DNA from: Pseudoflavonifractor gallinarum
GTDB lineage: Bacteria; Bacillota; Clostridia; Oscillospirales; Oscillospiraceae
Length of the DNA: 64,000 nt
Direction of reading: 5' to 3'
Assembly: GCF_014982855.1 (NCBI RefSeq)
Contig: NZ_JADCKF010000003.1
Coordinates: forward strand, 62,001-126,000
A program made the position numbers and the translations under genes. The notes under the pieces are model-generated. The model made no database searches. It was given only the letters and a program-made list of their open reading frames with translations, and was not told the origin of the DNA. Positions 34,794 through 43,253 of this stretch are shown piece by piece (positions within the stretch are counted from its first letter, which is position 1; every line of letters starts with the position of its first letter).

Positions 34794-36073
34794 CACGCCT
34801 CTCTTCCTTTCAGGAAATAGATGGTGTCCAGCTGAAGGGAGGAGAAGGCCGCCACCACCTGCTCCCGGGTGACTTCCTCCACCCGGCGGGCCAGGGCCTC
34901 CGGGTCCTCGGTGAGACCGGCCACCGCCTGTCCCAGCCAGAAATCCTCCAGCCGGGCCTGGGCGTCCATGGCGCTATGGAGGGCGCTGACCACCGAGCGG
35001 CGGGCACCCTCCAGCTCCCAGTCCTCAAATGCGCCCTTCCGGCAGGCCTCCAGCTGGGAGAGGATCTCGGCCCGTGCCTCGCCCACCTTGTCAAACTCCA
35101 CGCCGGAGGAGACCAGCATCACGCCCTTGAGCTTCTCCAGCTGGGAGCTGGCGTAGTAGCACAGGGAGAGCTTTTCCCGCACATGCAGGAAGAGACGGGA
35201 GGTGGTGGTGCCGCCGAAAATGGCGTTGGCCAGCAGCAGGGCGGGGTAGTCCTCGCTCCACACGGTGGAGCCGGTACGCAGGCCCATGGTCAGCTTGCCC
35301 TGGGTGACGTCCAGGGACTCCACCACCTCGCGGGGCTGCGCGGGGGCCTCCTTGGCGGCGGGTCGGGGCAGGGGAGTGCGCACTCCATCGGTGGGGAGCT
35401 GGGAGAGAGCGGCACGCAGGGCGTCAGCCACACGCTCCGGCTTGGCCGAACCGCAGTAATAGAGCTCCATGGGAGCGGTACGCAGCAGATCCTGGTAGCG
35501 CGCCCAGAGGCTCTCTGGCGTGATGGCCCGGGCAGAAGATTCGTCGCCCAAACGGTCCACGCCGAAGGGCTCCCCGGCGCACATCTCCCGCTTGAGCCGC
35601 AGAAGGGCATAGCTGCGCTTGTCGTTGACCTGGGCGCGAATGCGGTCGATCAGGTTCTGCCGCTCACTGTCGGTATAGTCCCGGCGGAACACCCCCTGTT
35701 CCGTGCAGGGACGGAGCAGGAGCTCCCCCAGCAGACCGGCGGCCTTCTCCAGGATGGCCGAGCCGTCCAGGGTGTAGGCGTCGTCCAAGAAGCTCCCCAG
35801 GAAGCCCACGCACTGGGTCTCGCCCCGGGTGCGCACCACCGGCTCGATGGAGCCGCCGTACAGCTCGTCCAGCGCGGCGGACAGGGACTCCATGTCCGGG
35901 TGCTCCTGAGTGCCCCGGCGGAGAACCGAGGGGACCAACGCGTTGCAGGCCGCCGTGGTCCGGTCCAGCGGGGCCAGGAAGGACGCCCCCAGCACGCAGG
36001 ATTTGAATTTTTCGGTATGGACCGCCGTCAGATGGACGCCGGGAAAGAGTTCACTTCGTGTCAATTCGGCCAT
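34793..36073 (-). CDS. M16 peptidase-like partner without the zinc motif (YmfF-like)
   Basis: 426 residues with an M16 fold but no HxxEH. Characteristic C-terminal lobe sequence remains (ALLLANAIFGGTTTSRLFLHVREKLSLCYYASSQ). Such proteins are non-catalytic partners that complete the chamber with the active subunit. Met 36073 is preceded by AAAGGAATGG. First gene of a four-gene minus-strand operon. Confidence 0.88.
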   Translation of the reverse strand: MAELTRSELFPGVHLTAVHTEKFKSCVLGASFLAPLDRTTAACNALVPSVLRRGTQEHPDMESLSAALDELYGGSIEPVVRTRGETQCVGFLGSFLDDAYTLDGSAILEKAAGLLGELLLRPCTEQGVFRRDYTDSERQNLIDRIRAQVNDKRSYALLRLKREMCAGEPFGVDRLGDESSARAITPESLWARYQDLLRTAPMELYYCGSAKPERVADALRAALSQLPTDGVRTPLPRPAAKEAPAQPREVVESLDVTQGKLTMGLRTGSTVWSEDYPALLLANAIFGGTTTSRLFLHVREKLSLCYYASSQLEKLKGVMLVSSGVEFDKVGEARAEILSQLEACRKGAFEDWELEGARRSVVSALHSAMDAQARLEDFWLGQAVAGLTEDPEALARRVEEVTREQVVAAFSSLQLDTIYFLKGREA

Positions 36074-36275
36074 AGGCCACCATTCCTTTCTTTGGGAGCC
36101 GGAGAGAGGCGCGGCGGGAGATTCCCGTCTTCCTCTTAGGCTCTCACAGAGATCAGCACTTTATCATACCATATTTTAGCGGGGCTGACACCTCCATTCC
36201 GGAAAATTTACGGTTTGTTTCTATTTTTCCCCTCTGGAGAGGAGCGCGCAGAGAAACAAAAAATCCGGACAGGCT

Positions 36276-36305
36276 GTCATACTGGTCCGCTCCCCCTCAT
36301 AGAAT
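36276..36305 (+). promoter_or_regulatory. sigma-E-like promoter of the spoIIIA operon
   Basis: GTCATACT (36276-36283) and CATAGAAT (36298-36305) are 14 bases apart and fit the mother-cell sigma-E pattern. spoIIIAA begins 41 bases downstream. Sigma-E control of spoIIIA is established in Bacillus subtilis. Confidence 0.7.
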
Positions 36306-36345
36306 GTGCCAGAACTCCATTCCAAAGACAAGGAGCGTGAACAAG

Positions 36346-37284
36346 ATGGCGGCACAGCATCAGCAGGACCCCGCCGAGCGGTTTGGGCAGACAGCGGCGC
36401 TGCTTCCGGCGTGGCTGCGCACTCCCCTGGAGCGCCTGCCCCGCAGCGAGCAGGCCCGCATTGAGGAGATCCGCCTCCGTGCGGGACAGCCGGTGACGGT
36501 CTCCGGTCCCGCCGGGGAGCACGGTGTCCCGGGCGCGGAGGAGGCGGTCCGTCCCGCGGATCTCTCCCTTATTCTGGAAGTAGCGACCCGAGCCTCGGCC
36601 CACACGGCCCTGGACCGGGTCCAGAACGGATTTGTCACCGTCCGCGGGGGACACCGCATCGGCCTGTGCGGGACGGCGGTCCTCCGGGAGGGGGCAGTAC
36701 ATAATCTGCGGCAGCTCTCCTCCCTGTGTATCCGGGTGGCCCGGTCGGTCCCCGGCGCGGCGCGGGAGGTGCTGGGTCAGGTACGGGACGGGCAGGGTGT
36801 GAAGGGGACCCTCATCCTCTCGCCCCCCGGGGGCGGAAAGACCACCCTGCTCCGGGACCTGATCCGCGCCCTCTCCGACGGGGAGGGCGGCACGGCAATC
36901 CGGGTGGGTGTGGCCGACGAGCGCAGCGAGCTGGCCGCCCTGTGGGAGGGGATCCCCCAGCTGGATGTGGGCCGCCGCACCGATGTGCTGGAGGGCTGCC
37001 CCAAGGCCGAGGCTCTGATGATGCTCCTGCGGGGGATGAATCCCCAGGTGCTGGCGGTGGATGAGATCACCGCCCCCGCCGACGTGGCGGCCCTGGAGCA
37101 CGCGGCCAACTGCGGCGTGTCCCTCCTGGCCACCGCCCACGGCAGCGGGTTGGAGGATCTGCGCCGCCGCCCCCTCTACCGGGGGATGCTGGAGCGGAAC
37201 ATTTTTTCGCAGGTCATTTTGATCCGGCGCAATGGGTCGGGGCGTAGCTACGAGGTGCTCCCCCTGGGGGACGGGCTATGCTGA
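36346..37284 (+). CDS. spoIIIAA: stage III sporulation protein AA (ATPase)
   Basis: 312 residues. A secretion-type ATPase with Walker A SPPGGGKTTLL (near 160), Walker B LAVDEI (near 245) and the arginine-rich VADERSEL between them. In the mother cell it would power the SpoIIIA-SpoIIQ channel into the forespore. ATG 36346 is 11 bases from AAGGAG; GTG 36337 is too close to it. Overlaps spoIIIAB by seven bases. Confidence 0.95.
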   Translation: MAAQHQQDPAERFGQTAALLPAWLRTPLERLPRSEQARIEEIRLRAGQPVTVSGPAGEHGVPGAEEAVRPADLSLILEVATRASAHTALDRVQNGFVTVRGGHRIGLCGTAVLREGAVHNLRQLSSLCIRVARSVPGAAREVLGQVRDGQGVKGTLILSPPGGGKTTLLRDLIRALSDGEGGTAIRVGVADERSELAALWEGIPQLDVGRRTDVLEGCPKAEALMMLLRGMNPQVLAVDEITAPADVAALEHAANCGVSLLATAHGSGLEDLRRRPLYRGMLERNIFSQVILIRRNGSGRSYEVLPLGDGLC

Positions 37285-37790
37285 GTCTGTTGGGCGCGGC
37301 GCTGGTGACCGCGGGGACCGGGGCCATCGGCTTTGGGGCGGCGGCTCAGCTGGGCCGACGGGTGGGGGAGCTGCGGGCCATGGTCACGGCGCTGGAGCTG
37401 ATGGAGCGGGAGCTCTCCTTCCGCCTGACCCCCATCCCGGAATTGCTGGATGAGCTGTCCCGGCGCACGCCCCTCCCCGCCCGGCCCCTGTTCGCTCGGT
37501 GCCTCGGGGGCCTGGACCGCCTGGGCGAGGAGAGTCTGGGGCAGATCTGGACCGCTGCGGTGGAGGATACCCTTCCCGACCTGCGGGGAGAGGACCGGGC
37601 CATCCTGGCCGAGCTGGGCCAGGTGCTGGGCCGTTTTGACGGAGATGGACAGGGGCAGGCCGTGGGACAGGCCCGCCTGCGCCTTTCCCATCAGCTGGAG
37701 GGCGCGGAACGGGAGCGGGACAGCCACGGGAGGCTCTATGGAGCGTTGGGGGTGACGGCGGGAGCCTTTTTTGTCATCCTGCTGCTTTGA
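37278..37790 (+). CDS. spoIIIAB: stage III sporulation protein AB
   Basis: 170 residues. An N-terminal hydrophobic segment (LLGAALVTAGTGAIGFGAAAQL), the family helix LRAMVTALELMERELSFRLTPIPE and a C-terminal membrane helix are present. It resembles GspF-type platform proteins and would assemble with the AA ATPase at the engulfing membrane. Confidence 0.93.
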   Translation: MLSLLGAALVTAGTGAIGFGAAAQLGRRVGELRAMVTALELMERELSFRLTPIPELLDELSRRTPLPARPLFARCLGGLDRLGEESLGQIWTAAVEDTLPDLRGEDRAILAELGQVLGRFDGDGQGQAVGQARLRLSHQLEGAERERDSHGRLYGALGVTAGAFFVILLL

Positions 37791-37814
37791 CGGGGAGAGA
37801 GGAAGTAGAACTGC

Positions 37815-38009
37815 ATGGATGTGGATTTGATCTTTAAAATCGCGGCCATCGGCATTTTGGTGTCGGTGCTCAACCAGGTGCTCATCCGCTCCGGGCGGGA
37901 CGAGCAGGCGACCATGGTGACCCTGACCGGTCTGGTGGTGGTGCTGATGCTGGTGGTGCAGCAGATCAGCGCCCTCTTCGACCTGGTCAAGACCCTGTTT
38001 GGACTGTGA
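37815..38009 (+). CDS. spoIIIAC: stage III sporulation protein AC
   Basis: 64 residues with two hydrophobic helices, starting MDVDLIFKIAAIGILVSVLN, which is typical. A GGGGAGAGAGG ribosome site precedes it. Small integral membrane component of the SpoIIIA complex. Confidence 0.95.
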   Translation: MDVDLIFKIAAIGILVSVLNQVLIRSGRDEQATMVTLTGLVVVLMLVVQQISALFDLVKTLFGL

Positions 38010-38015
38010 TGGCCC

Positions 38016-38402
38016 ATGGACGATATGGTAAAGGTGGCAGCCCTGGCCATCACGGCTGCCCTGTGCGCCTGCGTGGTCAAAAAGCAGGTGCGGGAGCTTG
38101 GGCTGGTCCTGGCTCTGGCGGCGGGCGCCCTCATTCTGGGGATGGCCTTCCGGGCGCTGTCCGGTCTGGGGATGCTGCTGGACAGCCTGAGCGGGCTGGC
38201 CGGGCTCTCTCCGGCGGTGCTCTCCCCGGTGCTCAAGACGGTGGGGATCTCTATTCTCACCAAGATCACCGCCGAGCTCTGCCGGGACGCGGGGGAGGGG
38301 GGCATCGCCTCCTTTGTGGAGACGGCGGGGGCCGCCATGGCCCTGTGCGTGTCGGTCCCGCTGCTGCGCTCCGTGCTGGACACGCTGAGCGGGCTCTTTT
38401 AA
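38016..38402 (+). CDS. spoIIIAD: stage III sporulation protein AD
   Basis: 128 residues, four hydrophobic segments, and the family tail GGIASFVETAGAAMALCVSVP. It starts six bases after spoIIIAC. A larger overlapping frame beginning at 38006 is the upstream extension of spoIIIAE and not a gene. Confidence 0.94.
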   Translation: MDDMVKVAALAITAALCACVVKKQVRELGLVLALAAGALILGMAFRALSGLGMLLDSLSGLAGLSPAVLSPVLKTVGISILTKITAELCRDAGEGGIASFVETAGAAMALCVSVPLLRSVLDTLSGLF

Positions 38403-38410
38403 ATCTGCTG

Positions 38411-39514
38411 GTGACGGTGTTCTGTCTGACCCTACTGTTCTCCCTGCTTCCGGCGGCCCGGGCGGCCGACACGGAGGAGGTGCTGGAGCAGCAGGCGGCC
38501 GCACTGGAGCTGGACGAGCTCCAGGACGCCGCGTCCTCCGAGCTCTCCGGCCTGGATCTCTCGGAGGGGGTGGACCTCAATGAGGGGCTGACGAAAATCC
38601 TGGATACCGGGAGCGGCGCGGTGCCCGGCATTCTCCGCAAGGCGGTGCGCAGCGGCGTGCTGCTGCTGGCGGTGGTGGTGCTGTGTGCCCTGGTGGAGGA
38701 GCTCTCCAAGAGCGTGGGCGCATCGGGCGAGCTGGACGCCGGGGCCCTGGTGGGCGCTCTGTCGGTGACCGCGGTGGCGGTGGCCGACGTCCACGCCCTG
38801 GTGGGCATGGGCCGGGAGGCGCTGGAGCAGATGGGGGGCTTTTCCAAGGTGCTGCTCCCCACCATTACGGCGGCCGCGGCCGCCAGCGGCGCACCGAGCG
38901 GTGCAGCCGCCCGGCAGCTGGCCACCATGCTCTTCTCCGATGTGCTCCTCACCCTGATCGAGCGGCTCCTGCTGCCCATGGTATACGCCTATGTGGCGGG
39001 CTGCACCGCCTATGCCGCCCTGGGGAACGAGGGGCTCAAACGGGTGGCCGACCTTCTGAAATGGGCGGTGCGGTCCATTCTGACCGGGGTGCTGCTGACC
39101 TTTGTGGGCTATCTGACCGTGAGCGGCGTCATCGCGGGAAGTGCCGACGCCATGACCCTCAAGGCGGCCAAGCTGACCATCTCCGGCATGGTGCCGGTGG
39201 TGGGGGGCATCCTCTCCGACGCGGCCGAGACGGTTTTGGCCGGGGCAGGTATTTTGCGCAATACGGTGGGGGTCTTCGGGATGCTGGGGGTGCTGGCCCT
39301 GTGCGTGGTGCCCTTTTTGCAGCTGGGGGTCCACTACCTGGTCTACAAACTGACGGCGGCGCTGGCCGCTACTGTGTCGGGCGGACGGATGTCCGCGCTC
39401 ATCGACCGGATCGGCGGCGCCTTTGGACTGGTGCTGGGGATGACCGGAGCCAGCGCGCTCTTGCTGCTGGTGTCGCTGGTCTCGGCCATCACCGTTACGA
39501 TGGGAGGTGGATAG
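38411..39514 (+). CDS. spoIIIAE: stage III sporulation protein AE
   Basis: About 367 residues from GTG 38411, beginning with a signal peptide (MTVFCLTLLFSLLPAARA), then an acidic helical region and multiple membrane helices. The frame is open far upstream without a usable ATG; no clear ribosome site stands before GTG 38411, so coupling to spoIIIAD (stop 38402) is likely. Start is uncertain; identity is not. Confidence 0.9.
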   Translation: MTVFCLTLLFSLLPAARAADTEEVLEQQAAALELDELQDAASSELSGLDLSEGVDLNEGLTKILDTGSGAVPGILRKAVRSGVLLLAVVVLCALVEELSKSVGASGELDAGALVGALSVTAVAVADVHALVGMGREALEQMGGFSKVLLPTITAAAAASGAPSGAAARQLATMLFSDVLLTLIERLLLPMVYAYVAGCTAYAALGNEGLKRVADLLKWAVRSILTGVLLTFVGYLTVSGVIAGSADAMTLKAAKLTISGMVPVVGGILSDAAETVLAGAGILRNTVGVFGMLGVLALCVVPFLQLGVHYLVYKLTAALAATVSGGRMSALIDRIGGAFGLVLGMTGASALLLLVSLVSAITVTMGGG

Positions 39515-39516
39515 CG

Positions 39517-40011
39517 GTGCTGGCATGGATCAAAGCCTGGCTTCTGGGCATCACCGCCGCGGCCCTGCTGGTGGCGGCGGCCCAGAGCCTGATGCCCGGC
39601 GGCGCCGTCCGCCGGGTGGGACGGCTCACCGGCGGACTGGTCCTGCTGCTGGCCGCCCTGGGTCCGGTGCTGACGCTGGACCAGGACGCCCTCTCCCGGG
39701 CGCTGAGTGAATACCATCTCCCGGTGGAGGAGGTGGAGGCCTTTCAGAACAACAGCGCAGATGTGCTCCAAGCACTCATAGAGGAGAAGGCGGTCGCATA
39801 TATTTCGGACAAGGCGGAGGACCTGGGCATCGCATGCTCCGTCGCTGTGGAGACCCGGGCGGGGGAGGGCGGCTATCCCGTCCCCTATCAGGTCACCGTG
39901 GCGGGAGCGCTCAGCCAGCAGCAGCGCCAGGCGCTGACCCGGCGCATCGAGGCGGACTTTGCCATCCCGGCAGAGCGCCAGATCTACCAGAAAGCGGAGG
40001 GAGTGACATGA
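39517..40011 (+). CDS. spoIIIAF: stage III sporulation protein AF
   Basis: 164 residues from GTG 39517, preceded by GGAGGTGG. Two N-terminal membrane helices (WLLGITAAALLVAAAQSLMPGG and a following LVLLLAALGPV) precede an alpha/beta domain related to the ring-building module of AG and AH. Overlaps spoIIIAG by four bases. Confidence 0.92.
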   Translation: MLAWIKAWLLGITAAALLVAAAQSLMPGGAVRRVGRLTGGLVLLLAALGPVLTLDQDALSRALSEYHLPVEEVEAFQNNSADVLQALIEEKAVAYISDKAEDLGIACSVAVETRAGEGGYPVPYQVTVAGALSQQQRQALTRRIEADFAIPAERQIYQKAEGVT

Positions 40012-40532
40012 GAGAGCTGGATCTTGCGGGCTGGGGGAAGCGGATTCCCGGCCTGCTGAGCAAATACCGCTATGTGCTGCTGGTGATCCTGGCGGGCGTG
40101 CTGCTTTTGCTTCTGCCCGGCGGGGAGGAGAAGGAGAGCGTGCCCACCTCCGGTGCGGGGGTGACTGCGAGCCTGGATACTACCGCGGAGCTGGAGCACA
40201 AGCTGGAGCAGGCCCTCTCCCAGATCGAAGGGGCGGGAGAGGTGACCGTGGTGCTCTCGGTGGAGGCCGGGACCAAGCAGATCTGGGCGGAAGACCGGAA
40301 ATCCGAGGTGGACGCCCAATCCCGAAGCGAGGAGGAGAGCACCGTGGTCCTCTCCCGGGGCAGCGGGAGCGAGGAGGCCGTCCCGGTACAGCAGATTTCG
40401 CCCCGATTCCGGGGCGCGCTGGTGGTATGCTCAGGGGGCGGGGATCCAGAGGTGCGCCTCTCCCTGGTGGAGGCGGTTTCCGCCCTGACGGGGCTGGGTT
40501 CCGATAAAATTTCGATTTGTAATGGAAAGTGA
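40008..40532 (+). CDS. spoIIIAG: stage III sporulation protein AG
   Basis: 174 residues. A membrane helix near residues 22-38 (YVLLVILAGVLLLLLPGG) is followed by a ring-building domain (LEQALSQIEGAGEVTVVLSVEAG and GALVVCSGGGDPEVRLSLVEAV). It would form the large ring in the space between mother cell and forespore. The start overlaps spoIIIAF (ATGA). Confidence 0.94.
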   Translation: MRELDLAGWGKRIPGLLSKYRYVLLVILAGVLLLLLPGGEEKESVPTSGAGVTASLDTTAELEHKLEQALSQIEGAGEVTVVLSVEAGTKQIWAEDRKSEVDAQSRSEEESTVVLSRGSGSEEAVPVQQISPRFRGALVVCSGGGDPEVRLSLVEAVSALTGLGSDKISICNGK

Positions 40533-40543
40533 GGAAAATGAGT

Positions 40544-41146
40544 ATGAAACTGTGGAAACGCAATGCGGTGGTGGCCGCCATCGTCCTCTTTGTGTGTGTG
40601 GCGGTCTATCTGAACTGGTCCTATAATCAGGAGAGCGCCGACACGGGGAAGGTGCTGGGACAGGCGGCTCTGGTGGGCGGACAGACTAACGACCCGCTCC
40701 TCTCAGCCGGAACCGAGGGGGAGACCGCCGAGCACAGTGTCTCTCCCGCCCCCAGCGCCAGCGCCGCCCCCACCGTGAGTGAGGAGGAGAGCGGGTATTT
40801 CGCCTCCGCCCGGCTCAACCGCCAGCAGGCCCGGGACAGCGCGCTGTCCATCCTCCAGCAGTCGGCCGAGAGTGAGACCGCGGACGAGACCATGAAGCAG
40901 GAGATGACCGCCGCCATCGAGACCATGGCAGACTTCACGGTCTCCGAGGCCCAGGTGGAGAATCTGGTCACCGCCAAGGGGTATACCGACTGCGTGGCCT
41001 TCCTCAATGAGAACAGCGCCAGCATCGTCGTGGCCGCCACCGAGGAGGGCCTCACCGACGCCGACGTGGCCCGGATCACCGAGATCGTCACCGGGGAGAC
41101 CGGTCTGGCGGCCAGTCAGATCAAGATCATCGAGGCTGAGCCCTAA
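40544..41146 (+). CDS. spoIIIAH: stage III sporulation protein AH
   Basis: 200 residues. Met 40544 is chosen because GAGGA lies eight bases upstream; ATG 40538 is possible. A membrane helix (AVVAAIVLFVCVAVYLNWSYN) is followed by a Ser/Ala-rich linker and the ring-forming domain (SARLNRQQARDSALSILQQSAES, then VENLVTAKGYTDCVAFLNE). It normally pairs with forespore SpoIIQ. Last gene of the operon. Confidence 0.94.
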   Translation: MKLWKRNAVVAAIVLFVCVAVYLNWSYNQESADTGKVLGQAALVGGQTNDPLLSAGTEGETAEHSVSPAPSASAAPTVSEEESGYFASARLNRQQARDSALSILQQSAESETADETMKQEMTAAIETMADFTVSEAQVENLVTAKGYTDCVAFLNENSASIVVAATEEGLTDADVARITEIVTGETGLAASQIKIIEAEP

Positions 41147-41174
41147 GGCACCGGCACAGTTTCAAAAAAATCTG

Positions 41175-41203
41175 TTGGTATTTTCCGGCTTCTGTGGTAC
41201 AAT
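41175..41203 (+). promoter_or_regulatory. sigma-A type promoter of the Asp23 gene
   Basis: TTGGTA (41175-41180) and TACAAT (41198-41203) are 17 bases apart. It separates vegetative Asp23 transcription from the sporulation operon upstream. Confidence 0.6.
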
Positions 41204-41255
41204 ACCAAAAAGAGCAACAACTTTGGAGTTGTACAAAAAAGGAGCGTGACCTGCA

Positions 41256-41639
41256 ATGGCCGATGCAAGAGAATACGTTTCCCGTCCGGACGAGCTGGGA
41301 AATATCCATATATCGGAGGAAGTCCTGGCTGTCATTGCCGCCGCCGCCGCCCTGGAGACCGAGGGCGTGGCCAGCCTGGCCCCCAATCTGGGTTCCGACC
41401 TGGCGGAGCTTCTGGGCAAAAAGAACCTGTCCAAGGGTGTCCATATCGCTGTGAATGAGTCCAGCGTCAGTGTAGAGGTCTCCATCTTCCTGAAATACGG
41501 CTATACCATCCCCGAGGTGGCCAAGGCCGTACAGGAGGCTGTGTTCAGCGCCATTGGAAATACCAGCGGACTGCATGTGGAGTGCGTGAATATCAATGTG
41601 GGCGGCATCGCCTTCGAGCGGGAGCTGAAAAAGGCCTAA
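41256..41639 (+). CDS. Asp23/Gls24 family envelope protein
   Basis: 127 residues. ISEEVLAVIAAAAALETEGVASLAPNL and VNESSVSVEVSIFLKYGYTIPEVAKAVQEAV are diagnostic. AAAGGAG precedes ATG 41256. Members associate with the membrane and are linked to envelope stress. Its own promoter and terminator make it a single-gene unit between spoIIIA and nusB. Confidence 0.93.
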   Translation: MADAREYVSRPDELGNIHISEEVLAVIAAAAALETEGVASLAPNLGSDLAELLGKKNLSKGVHIAVNESSVSVEVSIFLKYGYTIPEVAKAVQEAVFSAIGNTSGLHVECVNINVGGIAFERELKKA

Positions 41640-41654
41640 ATATCCAGAGCAAAG

Positions 41655-41694
41655 ACACGCGGGTGAGATCCCAGGATCTCTTCCGCGTGTTTTT
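41655..41694 (+). terminator. terminator after the Asp23 gene
   Basis: ACACGCGG (41655-41662) pairs with CCGCGTGT (41683-41690), with an inner GAGATC/GATCTC stem and a TTTT tract after it. Confidence 0.85.
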
Positions 41695-41740
41695 CTGCGC
41701 CGGAGGAAAAGAAAGGGTTTTCTTTTTGAGGGTTCCTGTG

Positions 41741-41746
41741 TATAAT
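41741..41746 (+). promoter_or_regulatory. -10 box upstream of nusB
   Basis: A perfect TATAAT (41741-41746) about 75 bases before nusB. The matching -35 region is poor (TTTTCT at 41718-41723). Confidence 0.4.
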
Positions 41747-41817
41747 AGAGTGGATATTATGGATATGAACCGAAATTTTATTGACCGGGCCAGGCGCCCG
41801 GATTGGAGGAATCACGA

Positions 41818-42309
41818 ATGACCAGAACCAATGCCCGGGAAATCGCGGTGCACTTCTCCTTTGAGCTTGGATTTTCCAACGAGACCGCCGATGAGCTGCT
41901 GGAACACATGCTGACCCGTCCGGTCTTTGCTCAGATCGGGGAGGAAGAGCCGCTCTATGCGGAGTTTCCCGACGACAAGCAGCAGGCCTACATCCGCACG
42001 CTGGTGAAGGGCGTATACGACCACTGCCCCGAGCTGGACGAGTATATCTCCCGCTATGCCATCGGCTGGAAGTACGCCCGCATCCCCCGCGTGGCCGTCT
42101 CCATCATGCGCGTGGCCATGTATGAGATCCTCTATATGCAGGATATCCCCAACGCCGCGGCCATCAACGAGGCCGTACAGATGGCCAAGCACTATCTGGA
42201 GCCCGAGGTGGTCTCCTTTGTCAACGGCATCCTGGGCTCCTTTGTCCGCAACGAGTGCCCGCCCGAGCGGGGGGCCGCTCCCGCCAAGCAGGACGGCGCG
42301 GAAGGATGA
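41818..42309 (+). CDS. nusB: transcription antitermination factor NusB
   Basis: 163 residues, all-helical. It contains REIAVHFSFELGF near the start and the family tail ARIPRVAVSIMRVAMYEILYMQDIPNAAAINEAVQMAK. It binds boxA RNA with NusE for rRNA antitermination. GGAGGA precedes ATG 41818. It carries a longer C-terminal tail than usual. Overlaps the next gene by four bases. Confidence 0.94.
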   Translation: MTRTNAREIAVHFSFELGFSNETADELLEHMLTRPVFAQIGEEEPLYAEFPDDKQQAYIRTLVKGVYDHCPELDEYISRYAIGWKYARIPRVAVSIMRVAMYEILYMQDIPNAAAINEAVQMAKHYLEPEVVSFVNGILGSFVRNECPPERGAAPAKQDGAEG

Positions 42310-43253
42310 GCACGCTGCGCTGCCTGGGGCTGGATACCAGCAACTATACCACCTCGGTGGCCGTCTTTGACGGGACAAGCGGCACCAATGCCGGACGGCT
42401 TTTGGAGGTGGCGGAGGGCTCTCTGGGCCTGCGGCAGAGCGACGCGCTCTTTCAGCACGTCAAGCGTCTGCCCGCCCTCTTTGCCACCCTGCGGGAGCAG
42501 GGGGAGCTGCACGACATCGCCGCCGTGGCGGCCAGCACCCGCCCCCGGGCGGTAGAGGGCTCCTACATGCCCTGCTTCCTGGCCGGAGAGGGGCAGGGGC
42601 GGGCCCTGGCAGATACGCTGGGGGTCCCGTTCTATGCCGTCTCCCACCAGCAGGGGCACCTGGCGGCCGCCGCATGGTCGGCCGGGCGGATGGAGCTGCT
42701 GGACAAGCCCTTCCTGGCATGGCACCTGTCGGGCGGCACCACGGAGCTGCTCCATGTGACCCCCGATGGGGTGAACGTCCACGCGGAAAAGCTGGGGGGC
42801 ACCAGCGACATCTCGGCCGGACAGCTCATTGACCGGACCGGGGTCCTGCTGGGCATTCCCTTCCCGGCGGGGAAGGGGCTGGACGCCCTGGCCGCCGCCT
42901 CGGAGAGCAAGGAGCGGTTCCCCGTGCGCCTGAACGGCCTGACCTTCTCCCTCTCGGGGATGGAGAACAAGAGCCGCGCCATGGCGGAGCAGGGGAGAGA
43001 GGGGGCCGACATCGCCCGCTTTGTCCTGAACACCGTCTCCGACGTGGTGCGTCGGGCAACGCTGGAGGCCCAGAAGGCCTATCCCGGCCTGCCCGTGCTC
43101 TGCTCGGGCGGGGTGGCCTCCAACCGCATCCTGCGGGACGTGATGACCCGCGCCTGCCAGGCCGCCTTTGCTGAGCCACGCTATTCCACCGACAACGCCA
43201 TGGGCGTGGCCATCCTGGCCCACCGGCTGCGGAACGGAGGGGATGCGCCGTGA
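42306..43253 (+). CDS. TsaD/Kae1-like (M22 family) protein
   Basis: 315 residues with ASKHA-fold features of TsaD: LGLDTSNYTTSVAVFD, metal ligands in SHQQGHL (H-x3-H), LSGGTTELLHV, and the C-terminal GGVASNRILRDVM and YSTDNAMGVA. It is shorter than true TsaD, and the position between nusB and xseA is that of a clostridial paralogue often annotated as an O-sialoglycoprotein endopeptidase. It may or may not make t6A. A check for a second tsaD beside tsaB/tsaE is needed to decide. Confidence 0.85.
   Translation: MSTLRCLGLDTSNYTTSVAVFDGTSGTNAGRLLEVAEGSLGLRQSDALFQHVKRLPALFATLREQGELHDIAAVAASTRPRAVEGSYMPCFLAGEGQGRALADTLGVPFYAVSHQQGHLAAAAWSAGRMELLDKPFLAWHLSGGTTELLHVTPDGVNVHAEKLGGTSDISAGQLIDRTGVLLGIPFPAGKGLDALAAASESKERFPVRLNGLTFSLSGMENKSRAMAEQGREGADIARFVLNTVSDVVRRATLEAQKAYPGLPVLCSGGVASNRILRDVMTRACQAAFAEPRYSTDNAMGVAILAHRLRNGGDAP

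Noticed and set aside
38006-38410. Upstream extension of the spoIIIAE frame
   Set aside because: It covers spoIIIAD in another frame and has no SpoIIIAE similarity; a signal peptide begins at 38411.
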